Positions 12,449 through 19,496 are shown, counted from the first letter of the stretch. The stretch is 21,836 bases of DNA from an uncultured Bacilli bacterium (GCA_947585885.1 CANPXI010000005.1:1-21836); one strand, 5' to 3'. Numbers and translations are program-made. Notes: generated from the sequence alone by a model not told the origin.

Positions 12449-12477
12449 ATAATAACAAAATTATAGATTTTTTTCAA
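12449..12477 (-). promoter_or_regulatory. Antisense promoter of the small-peptide locus
   Basis: On the minus strand TTGAAA (plus 12472-12477) and TATTAT (plus 12449-12454) with exactly 17 bases between them. Confidence 0.7.
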
Positions 12478-12520
12478 TAATTAAATTTGATTAAAAGAAA
12501 TAAAATTTATTGGTGGGGTT

Positions 12521-12736
12521 ATGTTTAGAATTTTTTTGTTTTTATTAGGGATACTATTTCTTAGTATAGGGTTATCTTTTATAATAATTTATTTAAATTT
12601 ATTAAATATGGGGTATAGTATTTTAGATTATGTTAATTTTATTATTAGAAGATGTGAATGTTTGATAACATTATTAGGAATTATATTTATAATTTTAAGT
12701 ATGAGAAAGGGGAAAAAGAATGGTATACATTTATGA
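12521..12736 (+). CDS. Small two-helix membrane protein
   Basis: A 71-residue protein with two hydrophobic segments (about residues 3-25 and 46-62) and a basic end (RKGKKNG). Function not recognised. GGTGGGG lies 4-8 bases before the ATG. The gene overlaps the next one by 17 bases, so the two are likely co-expressed. No promoter of good quality was found between the antisense promoter of the peptide locus and this gene. Confidence 0.6.
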   Translation: MFRIFLFLLGILFLSIGLSFIIIYLNLLNMGYSILDYVNFIIRRCECLITLLGIIFIILSMRKGKKNGIHL

Positions 12737-13349
12737 TGTGTTAGTTAATTTAAATAGTGAACTTTATGACTTTTATGATTGGGATGAAGATGACGAGTAT
12801 TATCATATTAGAAGATGCCCAGTTTATAAAGTGAGCAGTGATACTATAAGTGATTTTTGTTTTAAAAAAGTAACAGTTAGTGATGAATTTCTTAGTACTA
12901 TTAAGGATAGAACTCAAGTATTTTCTAGTAAAAATGTTGAGGTTGTCCCATATATGGTAATTTTGACTGATGATAAAAGTGCAGTAGCAGTTAAATTTAA
13001 TAATAATGGAAGTGTGAATAAATTATCTAAGTTTTTAGTTAATGAAGAGTTAGAAATATTAGAGATTTCAAGTAGTCTTAATGATTCTCTTATTAATTAT
13101 AGTATAAGTGGAAAAACAAAAAAATTAAATATGATTAGAAAAGATAAAGTGATTTTAGATAATATTATAGAAGAATTAGATAGTATAAAAAATGATAAAG
13201 AAAAGATAGATTATTTATATTATGAATGGTTTGATAAAAAAGATGGTAAAAATAAATATGAGAGTTTAGTTAAAGATTTAAAGAAAAGGTTTACTAGTAG
13301 ACATTTAGAATTTTTGGAACTTCTAAATTTATTAAAAGTTAAAAAATAG
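12720..13349 (+). CDS. DUF3603-like protein
   Basis: A 209-residue cytosolic protein. The N terminus VYIYDVLVNL...YDFYDWDEDDEYYHIRRCPVYKV resembles DUF3603 proteins of Bacilli, which open with an (I/V)YIHDVWVN-like strand, a 'F-x-x-W' segment and a 'P-L-x-K-V' strand. The middle (VEVVPYMVILTDDKSAVAVKF) also fits that family. The C-terminal ~80 residues are helical and charged. Function is unknown. AAAGGGG provides the ribosome binding site within the end of the upstream membrane-protein gene. Confidence 0.65.
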   Translation: MVYIYDVLVNLNSELYDFYDWDEDDEYYHIRRCPVYKVSSDTISDFCFKKVTVSDEFLSTIKDRTQVFSSKNVEVVPYMVILTDDKSAVAVKFNNNGSVNKLSKFLVNEELEILEISSSLNDSLINYSISGKTKKLNMIRKDKVILDNIIEELDSIKNDKEKIDYLYYEWFDKKDGKNKYESLVKDLKKRFTSRHLEFLELLNLLKVKK

Positions 13350-13395
13350 TATAAAATACTCTTCTTTGTTAATTATAATACTAGAGGAGGAATAT

Positions 13396-13938
13396 ATGAA
13401 GAAATTTTTAGTTATACTAGTAAGTGTTCTTTTAATATCAGGTTGCTCTTTATTTTCTTCTTCACCTAAAAAAGCGGTAGAAGAATTATTTAAAAAATAT
13501 CAAAATTTAGATGACGAAGTAGTAAGTGATTTAGAGTTATCAACAGAAGCAAGTAACTATGAAAGTGAACAAAAAGAAAGTTATATGAAAGCAATGAAGA
13601 TGCAATATAGTGATTTAAAGTATGAAATAGAAGATGAAGAAGTTAATGGAGATGAAGCAACTGTAAAAGTTAAAATTAATGTGTATGACTTTTATAAAGC
13701 TAATAATGCAGCTGATATGTATTTAGAAGAGCACCCTGATGAGTTTTTAACAGATAAAGTTTATGATGCTGCTAAATTCTTAAAGTATAAACTTGATAGT
13801 TTACTAAATATGGATGAAAGAGTTGATTATACTATTACACTTAATTTATCTAAAGATGGTAATAAATGGGTAGTAAATGAACTTGATAAAACTACTTTAG
13901 AAAAAATACATGGCACTTATAATTATGAAGAAGAGTAA
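13396..13938 (+). CDS. Secreted lipoprotein (DUF4878-like)
   Basis: A 180-residue protein. The signal sequence MKKFLVILVSVLLISGC carries a lipobox (L-I-S-G-C), with Cys17 as the diacylglyceryl attachment site. The mature part begins with a Pro/Lys segment and the motif SPKKAVEELFKKYQNLD, then beta strands (YEIEDEEVNGDEATVKVKI, YTITLNLSKDGNKWVVNEL), as in small NTF2-like/DUF4878 lipoproteins that start with 'P-x-x-A-V-x-x-x-F/L'. Role unknown, expected on the outer face of the membrane. The start at 13396 is supported by GAGGAGG 6-7 bases upstream; the in-frame ATG at 13366 has no ribosome binding site. The stop codon sits in the loop of the terminator. Confidence 0.78.
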   Translation: MKKFLVILVSVLLISGCSLFSSSPKKAVEELFKKYQNLDDEVVSDLELSTEASNYESEQKESYMKAMKMQYSDLKYEIEDEEVNGDEATVKVKINVYDFYKANNAADMYLEEHPDEFLTDKVYDAAKFLKYKLDSLLNMDERVDYTITLNLSKDGNKWVVNELDKTTLEKIHGTYNYEEE

Positions 13939-13950
13939 TCTTCTTTTTTT
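13927..13950 (+). terminator. Intrinsic terminator containing the lipoprotein stop codon
   Basis: AAGAAGA (13928-13934) pairs with TCTTCTT (13939-13945) around the loop GTAA, which holds part of the TAA stop codon; a T-run follows to 13950. Confidence 0.8.
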
Positions 13951-13952
13951 GC

Positions 13953-13981
13953 TTGCATTTTAATATATTTTTTGATATTAT
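13953..13981 (+). promoter_or_regulatory. Putative promoter of the small HTH gene
   Basis: TTGCAT (13953-13958) and TATTAT (13976-13981), 17-base spacer. The predicted transcript begins at about 13988 with a small hairpin (GAAAC AGAAAT GTTTC, 13988-14003). Confidence 0.55.
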
Positions 13982-14026
13982 TGTCTAGAAACAGAAATGT
14001 TTCAAGTGATTTAAATATGTTAAATA

Positions 14027-14058
14027 ATTAAACCAAGATTTTTTTGTTTTGGTTTAAT
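14027..14058 (+). promoter_or_regulatory. 10-bp leader hairpin abutting the ribosome binding site
   Basis: ATTAAACCAA (14027-14036) pairs perfectly with TTGGTTTAAT (14049-14058). The stem ends 2 bases before AGGAGG (14061-14066) of the HTH gene. No T-run follows, so it is not an intrinsic terminator. It may control access to the ribosome binding site or be bound by a protein. Confidence 0.5.
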
Positions 14059-14073
14059 ATAGGAGGTACTCAT

Positions 14074-14439
14074 ATGAATGAGATAACAAATTATTTAAAT
14101 CACAACAAGAATGAACAATTTAATACTTTACTTTTTTCTTATATAGATAAAAGTGGAGAAAAGGACTCTGAAGTTTACAAAAGGGCTAATGTAAGCAGGA
14201 AGTTGTTTTCTAAGATTAGGTGTAGTGAAAAGTATATACCTAATAAGAAAACTATTATCAAATTATGTTTATCACTTAAACTTGATAAAAGTAATGTTGA
14301 TAAGTTACTAAAAAGTGCAGGTTATGCACTTAGTAGTTCAGAGTTTGATTTAGTTATAAGCTATTTTGTAGAAAATAGTGTTTATGACTTAGATCTTATT
14401 AACAATTATTTATATACACATCTTAAAGCTGTTTTATAA
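14074..14439 (+). CDS. Small XRE-like helix-turn-helix protein
   Basis: A 121-residue all-helical protein. The segment SGEKDSEVYKRANVSRKLFSKIRCSEKYIPNKKTIIKLCLSLKLDKSNVDKLLKSAGYALS (about residues 29-88) has the HTH signature known from small proteins, or C-terminal domains, linked to macro-domain and stress genes: 'S-G-x-K-D-x-E-V-Y-K-x-A-x-x-x-R-K-x-F-S-K-I-R' and 'P-x-K-x-T-x-x-x-L-x-x-x-L-x-L'. The likely role is DNA or RNA binding regulation; the target is unknown, and the hairpin in its own leader is a candidate. The start at 14074 follows TAGGAGGT by 7 bases; the upstream in-frame ATG at 14044 lies in the hairpin. Confidence 0.72.
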   Translation: MNEITNYLNHNKNEQFNTLLFSYIDKSGEKDSEVYKRANVSRKLFSKIRCSEKYIPNKKTIIKLCLSLKLDKSNVDKLLKSAGYALSSSEFDLVISYFVENSVYDLDLINNYLYTHLKAVL

Positions 14440-14450
14440 ACAGTTTTTTT
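14429..14450 (+). terminator. Intrinsic terminator containing the HTH gene stop codon
   Basis: CTGTTT (14429-14434) pairs with AAACAG (14438-14443), then T7. The TAA stop (14437-14439) is within the hairpin. Confidence 0.8.
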
Positions 14451-14518
14451 GTCTCTTTAAAAGCGACCTAATAGTTTTAAAAATGAATATAATTGTTTAT
14501 AGAAATGGAGGGATATTA

Positions 14519-15019
14519 ATGAAAACTAATATTCAAGCTTTGATGGGTATTATAAGTGAAGAAGAAAAGAATTTTACAAGTCTATTATATGACATTAAAT
14601 CATATGTCTTTAATGAAACAACTGAGGAATTAGATGGAAGAGTAAATGTTATTGAAGACAACAAAGAAACATTTCTTTTAAAGATGAAAGAAATAGAAGA
14701 GTTAACTAAAGAGTTATCTAGACATAAAAAAGTGTTATACGAAAAAAATAATTCTTTTAAGTTAAGTGATGGAAGGACAATTCAAGAAGCAATTGTGGAT
14801 AATGCTAATTTAAGAAAGTTAAAGAGTTGTTATGAAGGACTTCTTGGATACAAGAATAGTAAGAGAAGAGTATCTGAAGTAAATAATTCTTACTTTGAAG
14901 TTAATAGTTTAAACTTTAGTAGTGATGAAGTAAGAAAAAAACTAGAAAGCGTTAATAAAACTATACAAGACACAGATTTTGAGATATCTAAACTTAATTC
15001 AGAAGAGTTTATGATATAA
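14519..15019 (+). CDS. DIP1984-like helical protein
   Basis: A 166-residue helical protein. The C-terminal half resembles DIP1984/septicolysin-like proteins: a 'LSDGRTIQEAIVDNANLRKL' segment (compare the family's G-x-T-L-T-E-A-L-A-x-R-D-x-L), then a short strand-like SEVNNSYFEVNSL and a closing helix with 'S-x-D-E-V-R-K-K-L-x-x-x-N-K-T-I-Q-D-x-D'. Function of the family is not established. The start at 14519 follows GGAGGG by 7 bases; starting at 14483 would lack a ribosome binding site. No strong promoter is visible; read-through from the HTH gene or a -10-like TATAAT at 14488-14493 could serve. Confidence 0.6.
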   Translation: MKTNIQALMGIISEEEKNFTSLLYDIKSYVFNETTEELDGRVNVIEDNKETFLLKMKEIEELTKELSRHKKVLYEKNNSFKLSDGRTIQEAIVDNANLRKLKSCYEGLLGYKNSKRRVSEVNNSYFEVNSLNFSSDEVRKKLESVNKTIQDTDFEISKLNSEEFMI

Positions 15020-15029
15020 CTTTAGTGGT

Positions 15030-15058
15030 CAAGCAATATTCCTGCTTGTTAAATTATT
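15030..15058 (+). terminator. Weak terminator after the DIP1984-like gene
   Basis: 6-bp stem CAAGCA/TGCTTG with a 7-base loop, followed by an AT-rich, T-poor tail (TTAAATTATT). Confidence 0.4.
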
Positions 15059-15224
15059 TAGGAATAAATAAGCCATTAGTATTCTCTTTTTACTTTTTTG
15101 TTTTAATTTGTTTTTATAAGTTTAAAAATTATTATTCAGTTTAAAATTTATATTTTACAGTTTTTAAAAAGTATGTTAGTACTTTCCTAAATGAATATTT
15201 TTTATTATAAAAAAGAGAATACGG

Positions 15225-15260
15225 GAAAAAATACTGCTATTTTAGTGGTATTTTTTCTTT
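15225..15260 (+). terminator. Strong hairpin terminator just before dacF
   Basis: GAAAAAATACTGCTA (15225-15239) pairs with TAGTGGTATTTTTTC (15243-15257), 15 pairs including two G-U, then TTT. It would insulate dacF from upstream transcription, so dacF needs its own promoter in the 20 bases that remain. Confidence 0.65.
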
Positions 15261-15273
15261 TGGTTCATATAAT
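15246..15273 (+). promoter_or_regulatory. Possible sporulation-type promoter of dacF
   Basis: CATATAAT (15266-15273) lies 8 bases before the ATG. It resembles the -10 of sigma-E promoters (CATANAAT), with TGGTATT 13 bases upstream as a partial -35. No vegetative -35 is present. The assignment is tentative. Confidence 0.3.
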
Positions 15274-15281
15274 ATTTTGAT

Positions 15282-16343
15282 ATGAAAAAAATTATATTTA
15301 TTTTAACTTGTTTATTATGTAGTTTTTTTCCAGAAAAGATTTTTGCTTATGAATCTTTTATTGTTATGGATAATAGTTCTGGTAGGGTACTAGGGAGCTC
15401 GAATATGAATGAAAAGATGCTTATTGCTAGTACTACAAAGATTATGACTAGTATAGTAGCACTTGAAAATTATCCAGTAACTAGTATTTTGTGTGCAGGA
15501 GAAGAGGTTAGTAAAGTATATGGGTCTATGATTTATATAGATCAAGGGGAGTGTATGACTTTATATGATTTACTTGTTGGACTTAATTTAAGAAGTGGTA
15601 ATGATGCAGCGATGGTTATTGCTTACAATACTTTAGGTTATGATAATTTTATTAATGAAATGAATGAGACAGCAAGCAGAATAGGTATGAGAAATACTAC
15701 TTTTATGAACCCTCATGGGCTAGATGATGAATCTAAAAATTATAGCACAGCATATGACCTTGCACTTCTTATGAGGTATGCTACAAAAAATAAGATTTTT
15801 ATGGAAATTACAGGTACAAAAAAATATACTTTAGAAAGTAATGTGGAAAATCATATTTGGTATAACAAGAATCAGTTATTAAGTATTTATAAATATGCTA
15901 CTGGAGGTAAGATTGGATATACTGATAGAAGTGGACATATTTTTGTTTCAAGTGCCAGTAAGGCTAAAGAAGATTTAATTGTAGTTACTATGAAAGATCC
16001 TGATAGATTTAATAATCATAAAAAACTATATGAAAGTTATTTTAAGGAATATGATAAGTATAAGGTATTAGATAAGTATAATTTTATGTGTGATGAAAGT
16101 TATTATAAGGAGCATCACTTGTATATTAAAGAAGATTTTTATGTTATGTTAAATAAAAGTGAAGTTGACAAAATTGATGTAAAGATGGAGATTGTAAAGA
16201 AAAAGAAATTTGACAGTGGAGATATTGTTGGTGAAGCAAAAGTATATGTTAAGGATGAATTTATAGGAAGTACTCCAATTTATGTTTTAAAAAGTGAAAG
16301 TAAGATTAGTAAACTTAAGGATAAGTTGCCTTTTTTAAAATAA
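15282..16343 (+). CDS. dacF: D-alanyl-D-alanine carboxypeptidase (DacF/DacB type, peptidase S11)
   Basis: A 353-residue penicillin-binding protein that removes the terminal D-Ala from peptidoglycan stem peptides. It has a signal peptide ending near FAYES (about residue 22-23). The three active-site motifs are present in order: S-x-x-K as STTK (residues 50-53, nucleophile Ser50), S-x-N as SGN (105-107), and K-T-G in the variant form KIG (210-212). A C-terminal PBP5-like domain (residues ~255-340) follows. The symbol is by similarity to spore-cortex DacF, helped by nearby sporulation genes; a vegetative DacA-like role is possible. There is no ribosome binding site: a -10-like element ends 8 bases before the ATG, so the mRNA may be nearly leaderless. 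Confidence 0.85.
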   Translation: MKKIIFILTCLLCSFFPEKIFAYESFIVMDNSSGRVLGSSNMNEKMLIASTTKIMTSIVALENYPVTSILCAGEEVSKVYGSMIYIDQGECMTLYDLLVGLNLRSGNDAAMVIAYNTLGYDNFINEMNETASRIGMRNTTFMNPHGLDDESKNYSTAYDLALLMRYATKNKIFMEITGTKKYTLESNVENHIWYNKNQLLSIYKYATGGKIGYTDRSGHIFVSSASKAKEDLIVVTMKDPDRFNNHKKLYESYFKEYDKYKVLDKYNFMCDESYYKEHHLYIKEDFYVMLNKSEVDKIDVKMEIVKKKKFDSGDIVGEAKVYVKDEFIGSTPIYVLKSESKISKLKDKLPFLK

Positions 16344-16354
16344 TAATTTATAAT
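16326..16354 (+). promoter_or_regulatory. Putative promoter of the pseudouridine synthase gene
   Basis: TTGCCT (16326-16331) and TATAAT (16349-16354), 17-base spacer. The -35 lies in the last codons of dacF. Confidence 0.55.
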
Positions 16355-16373
16355 TGTTTTGTTGGTGAATTGT

Positions 16374-17084
16374 ATGAAAAGATTAAATAAGTTTATTAGT
16401 GATAGTGGTGTTTGTAGTAGAAGAAAAGCAGATGATTTGATTTTAAATGGAAGTGTTTCTGTTAATGGAAAAGTAGTGCGTGAATTAGGTACTAAAGTTA
16501 ATGAAAATGATAGTGTTAGTGTTTTAGGAAAAGTTATTACAAATGAACTTAAGGAATATTATCTTTTATATAAACCAAGAGAAGTAATAAGTGCAGTTAA
16601 AGATGATAAGAATAGAAAGGTAGTAGTTGATTTAATAGATACTAAAGCACGTATTTATCCTATTGGAAGACTTGACTATGATACTACTGGAATTATTCTT
16701 CTTACTAATGATGGGGAATTATCAAATATTTTAACTCATCCTAAAAATGATATACCTAAAGAATATTTGGCAAAAGTTAAAGGCTTTTTTAAAAAGGAAG
16801 ATGCTATAAAGTTAAGTAAAGGGGTTATAATAGATGGGTCTTTAACAAAGCCTGCGATTTTTAAATTAAAAAAATATGATAAAAAAACAGACTCTAGTTA
16901 TGTTAAAGTTATAATTACTGAGGGAAGAAATCATCAGGTTAAGAATATGTTTGCGTTTCTTAATTATGACACTTTAAAACTTAAACGTGAGAAGTATGCA
17001 TTTTTGACTCTTGGAAATTTGAAAAGTGGAGAGTATAGGAAGTTAAGTTTAAAAGAGGTTAAAAAATTATATAGTTTAAAATAA
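16374..17084 (+). CDS. rluB: Pseudouridine synthase of the RsuA/RluB/E/F family
   Basis: A 236-residue RNA-modifying enzyme. The N-terminal S4 RNA-binding domain is at about residues 1-58 (RLNKFISDSGVCSRRKADDLI, then VSVNGKVV). The catalytic domain follows, with the motif GRLDYDTTG (98-106) carrying the catalytic Asp101, and later the EGRNHQVKNMF motif. It isomerises uridine to pseudouridine in rRNA. RluB (23S rRNA, near position 2605) is the usual Bacillota member with this S4 plus catalytic layout, but RsuA or RluF-like specificity cannot be ruled out. The start at 16374 follows GGTGAA by 6-7 bases; the earlier in-frame ATG at 16359 has no ribosome binding site. Confidence 0.88.
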   Translation: MKRLNKFISDSGVCSRRKADDLILNGSVSVNGKVVRELGTKVNENDSVSVLGKVITNELKEYYLLYKPREVISAVKDDKNRKVVVDLIDTKARIYPIGRLDYDTTGIILLTNDGELSNILTHPKNDIPKEYLAKVKGFFKKEDAIKLSKGVIIDGSLTKPAIFKLKKYDKKTDSSYVKVIITEGRNHQVKNMFAFLNYDTLKLKREKYAFLTLGNLKSGEYRKLSLKEVKKLYSLK

Positions 17085-17110
17085 AAAAGTTACTTTTGAT
17101 GGTAACTTTT
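17083..17110. terminator. Bidirectional terminator between rluB and ferredoxin
   Basis: AAAAGTTAC (17085-17093) pairs with GTAACTTTT (17102-17110). T-runs follow on both strands, and the genes are convergent. Confidence 0.75.
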
Positions 17111-17306
17111 ATTCTTGTTCAACTTTTATTGCTTCAGTAGGACAATGTTCAACTGTTTCTAATATATCCATTTTATCTTCAGGGGCTACTTCTTTATCTA
17201 CTGGATCTGCTTGTCCCATTTCGTCAAATACTAGATATTCTGGATGACTATGTACACATAAGCCACAACCAATGCATTTTTCTTTATCAACAACGATTTT
17301 TTCCAT
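17109..17306 (-). CDS. fer: Ferredoxin with a single 4Fe-4S cluster
   Basis: A 65-residue acidic electron carrier. Cys11, Cys14 and Cys17 (C-I-G-C-G-L-C) plus Cys55 of HCPTEAI give the four ligands of one [4Fe-4S] cluster. The layout matches Bacillus subtilis Fer-type monocluster ferredoxins, in which the second cluster-binding Cys set is lost. It would pass single electrons at low potential to a reductase or P450-like or radical enzyme; the partner is not in this window. A near-perfect ribosome binding site (AGGAGGAAG) precedes the ATG, suggesting high expression. Confidence 0.92.
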   Translation of the reverse strand: MEKIVVDKEKCIGCGLCVHSHPEYLVFDEMGQADPVDKEVAPEDKMDILETVEHCPTEAIKVEQE

Positions 17307-17325
17307 AATACTTCCTCCTAAAGAT

Positions 17326-17355
17326 ATTATAATACTTTATTATAATTAAAATCAA
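17326..17355 (-). promoter_or_regulatory. Promoter of the ferredoxin gene
   Basis: On the minus strand TTGATT (plus 17350-17355) and TATAAT (plus 17326-17331), 18-base spacer, about 20 bases before the start codon. Confidence 0.55.
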
Positions 17356-17408
17356 TTTATTGTTTAAAAAGTTTACTATTTATGGTATTATTATTATGGT
17401 GAAATAGT

Positions 17409-18362
17409 ATGAGTACTAGAATGGAAAGATACAATAGTGAAAATTATAGTGAAGAGAGAGTTCCTAGTAGAGTAAATAAGAATAGTTCTTTATATCAAGA
17501 TATTAAAAATAGTGAACTTAATACTAAAGTAAGTAATGAAAGTAATATTAGAGTAATTGAAAGTAATGGTAAAACTATTGATATTGATAAAATAAGAAGA
17601 TATATTGAACAAACTAATAATGAAGAAAAGAAAACTAGGAGAAGTGTGGTTTTACCTTCTAATTCAGAAGAACCTATGGTAAAAGAAGAAGTTACGCCAA
17701 AAGATTATGACTTAAATAGTGTTTTAGAAAAAGCTAAAAAAAGTAGAGAAGTAGATTATGAAAGTGAAAGATATAAGAAACTTAGGGATACTCAATTTGA
17801 TATTTTAAGTAAGATTAAAATGTATGAAAAAGAAAGTGAGGATAAAGTTCCAAGTAAAGAAGACTTTAATACAGAAGAGAGAACTTTAATAGATTTAATT
17901 AATACTGTTACTATTCATAAGGGAGACTTGAATTTACTTGATGAATTAGTAGGAGATGGTACTGATACTACACTTCCAATTGAAGAAGAAAAGGAAAATA
18001 AGAGTTTTACTGATCAAGTTAAGAAAAGTGAAGAAGAAATTAAAAAAGATGATGAGCCTGTTATAAAGCAAATAGATGATAAAGAGTTAATTAAAGAAAA
18101 GGAAAAAGAAGAAAAAGAAAAGAAAAATTTAGAAAAAACTCAAGAGTTAACAAATTTAAAAGAGAAGATGGATATAGATAATAGTTTTTATACTAATTCT
18201 ATGACATTTAATAAGAAGGATTTTGAGGGCTTTGATGAACTTGAGAAAAGTGTTAAAAAGAATAGTATTTTTGGTACTATTATGATTATCATTTTGGTTA
18301 TATTTATTATTGCTACTTTAGTTATAATGGCTAATTATGTGTTTAATTTAGGACTATTTTAG
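17409..18362 (+). CDS. Acidic tail-anchored membrane protein
   Basis: A 317-residue protein with a long charged, mostly disordered or helical cytosolic part and one C-terminal membrane helix (about residues 289-313, FGTIMIIILVIFIIATLVIM) with only a few residues after it. The N terminus (~1-30) is polar and Ser/Asn-rich. Residues ~110-175 (YESERYKKLRDTQFDILSKI...ERTLIDLINTVTIHKGDLNLLDELV) look like a small folded helical region and are the best candidate for a conserved domain. Residues ~190-255 are a Glu/Lys coiled coil. Family not recognised. Position directly before yunB suggests, but does not prove, an envelope or sporulation link. GGTGAAAT lies 7-8 bases before the ATG. The stop codon lies inside the following hairpin. 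Confidence 0.65.
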   Translation: MSTRMERYNSENYSEERVPSRVNKNSSLYQDIKNSELNTKVSNESNIRVIESNGKTIDIDKIRRYIEQTNNEEKKTRRSVVLPSNSEEPMVKEEVTPKDYDLNSVLEKAKKSREVDYESERYKKLRDTQFDILSKIKMYEKESEDKVPSKEDFNTEERTLIDLINTVTIHKGDLNLLDELVGDGTDTTLPIEEEKENKSFTDQVKKSEEEIKKDDEPVIKQIDDKELIKEKEKEEKEKKNLEKTQELTNLKEKMDIDNSFYTNSMTFNKKDFEGFDELEKSVKKNSIFGTIMIIILVIFIIATLVIMANYVFNLGLF

Positions 18363-18380
18363 AATAGTCTTATTTTTTTT
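18352..18380 (+). terminator. Terminator containing the stop codon, running into the yunB promoter
   Basis: GACTATT (18352-18358) pairs with AATAGTC (18363-18369), enclosing the TAG stop (18360-18362). Its T-run (to 18381) directly precedes the TATAAT of yunB. Confidence 0.75.
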
Positions 18381-18383
18381 TAA

Positions 18384-18389
18384 TATAAT
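18384..18389 (+). promoter_or_regulatory. -10 element of yunB abutting the start codon
   Basis: TATAAT ends 6 bases before the ATG, so a start point 7 bases downstream would be the A of the ATG itself. No vegetative -35 is seen; AGAATA is at the -35 distance. Confidence 0.45.
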
Positions 18390-18395
18390 TTACTA

Positions 18396-19154
18396 ATGAA
18401 AAGACGTATGAGACTTAGAAAAAGACTAGTTATTAGAATTAAAAAAAGAGATATGTTAGTGATTGTGGTTATCTTAGTTTTTTTATGTGTGTCTTTTATT
18501 TTTTATTTACTAAGTAAATATGCTACTCCTATTTTACTTAGTTATGCTGAAATTGAAACTACTAAACTTAGTTCTTTAATTATTAATAAGGCTGTTGATA
18601 ATCAAGTTAGTAATAATTTTAAAATTGATGATTTAGTTAAGACAACTACTAATAGTAAGGGAGAGATTATAAGTGTCGATTTTGATACTAATTTAGTTAA
18701 TCAAGCACTTGTTTCTATTAATAATACTATTCAAGTTAATTTAAGATATTTAGAAGAGGGTAAATTAGATTTACTTGATATGCCTGAAGTGAATGGTTCA
18801 TATGAAGTAAGTGATACTAATAAAGGAGTGATTTATCAAATACCTTTTGGGGTTATTAGTGATATTCCTATTTTATCTGATATAGGGCCTAGAATACCTA
18901 TTAAAACTAGTTTGATTGGAAGTGTAATAAGTCATGTTAGGACTGATATTACTTCTTATGGAATTAATAACGCTCTTTTAAAAGCTTTTATAGAAGTAAC
19001 TGTGGATGAACAAGTTATTTTACCATTTCTATCCAAAAAGATTTCTATTACTTTGGAAGTACCAGTACTTATGAAAATTATTAATGGTAGTGTGCCTGAA
19101 GTGTATGGTGGGTCTTATTCAGTTAGTACGCCTATTAGTGGAACTGATTCTTAA
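18396..19154 (+). CDS. yunB: Sporulation protein YunB
   Basis: A 252-residue protein with a strongly basic N terminus (KRRMRLRKR...KKR) and one membrane helix (about residues 20-40), the rest outside. The C-terminal two thirds match the YunB pattern: a 'N-x-x-V-x-x-A-L-x-x-I' segment, GPRIPIKTSLIGSV (about 164-177), TDITSYGINNALLKAF (184-199), the ILPFLSKKISITLEVPV strand and VPEVYGGSYS at the end. In Bacillus subtilis YunB is made in the mother cell under sigma-E and is needed for full sporulation; its molecular role is not known. No ribosome binding site precedes the ATG, and the -10 element abuts it, suggesting a leaderless mRNA. Confidence 0.9.
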   Translation: MKRRMRLRKRLVIRIKKRDMLVIVVILVFLCVSFIFYLLSKYATPILLSYAEIETTKLSSLIINKAVDNQVSNNFKIDDLVKTTTNSKGEIISVDFDTNLVNQALVSINNTIQVNLRYLEEGKLDLLDMPEVNGSYEVSDTNKGVIYQIPFGVISDIPILSDIGPRIPIKTSLIGSVISHVRTDITSYGINNALLKAFIEVTVDEQVILPFLSKKISITLEVPVLMKIINGSVPEVYGGSYSVSTPISGTDS

Positions 19155-19220
19155 TTCTTTCTATATTTTCTTTCTTTTTTTTGTATTTGTTTTGTTATAT
19201 AATTATTTTGGGTGAAGTAA

Positions 19221-19496
19221 ATGATACTATTTGATAAAGAATATAAGTTAATAGAAAATTATAATGATGCTTTTGATTTAGAAGAATTTATGAGTAAATG
19301 TACTGATTATTTTATGGACTATGATTATATAGTTGGAGATATAGCATATGGTAAGTTAAGACTTAAAGGATTTAATAAAAAGAGTAATAAGAATTTTAAA
19401 GATATTAATGACTTTAGTAAAGTAGAAAAGTATATTAAAGAAAATTGTGCATATGGGTGTAAATATTTTATATTAGAGCGAGAAAATGTTGATTAA
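19221..19496 (+). CDS. yutD: YutD-like protein (DUF1027)
   Basis: A 91-residue cytosolic protein matching YutD: LIENYNDAFDLEEFMSKCTDY, then YDYIVGDIAYGKLRLKGF (residues ~33-50, the family's most conserved block, usually YDYIVGDWGYGQLRLKGF) and YIKENCAYGCKYFILER (~74-90). The function of YutD is unknown; it is widely conserved in Bacilli and lies near yunB in Bacillus subtilis, as here. GGGTGAAG is the ribosome binding site, and a TATAAT (19198-19203) gives a short leader of about 10 bases. Confidence 0.9.
   Translation: MILFDKEYKLIENYNDAFDLEEFMSKCTDYFMDYDYIVGDIAYGKLRLKGFNKKSNKNFKDINDFSKVEKYIKENCAYGCKYFILERENVD

Larger units (their letters stand above)
15020..15281. other. Intergenic region with three inverted-repeat structures
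   Basis: This 262-base gap has no credible gene. It holds a hairpin after the DIP1984-like gene (CAAGCA/TGCTTG, 15030-15048), a perfect 13-base inverted repeat far apart (GTATTCTCTTTTT at 15079-15091 and AAAAAGAGAATAC at 15210-15222), and a 15-bp hairpin followed by T at 15225-15260. Confidence 0.6.
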
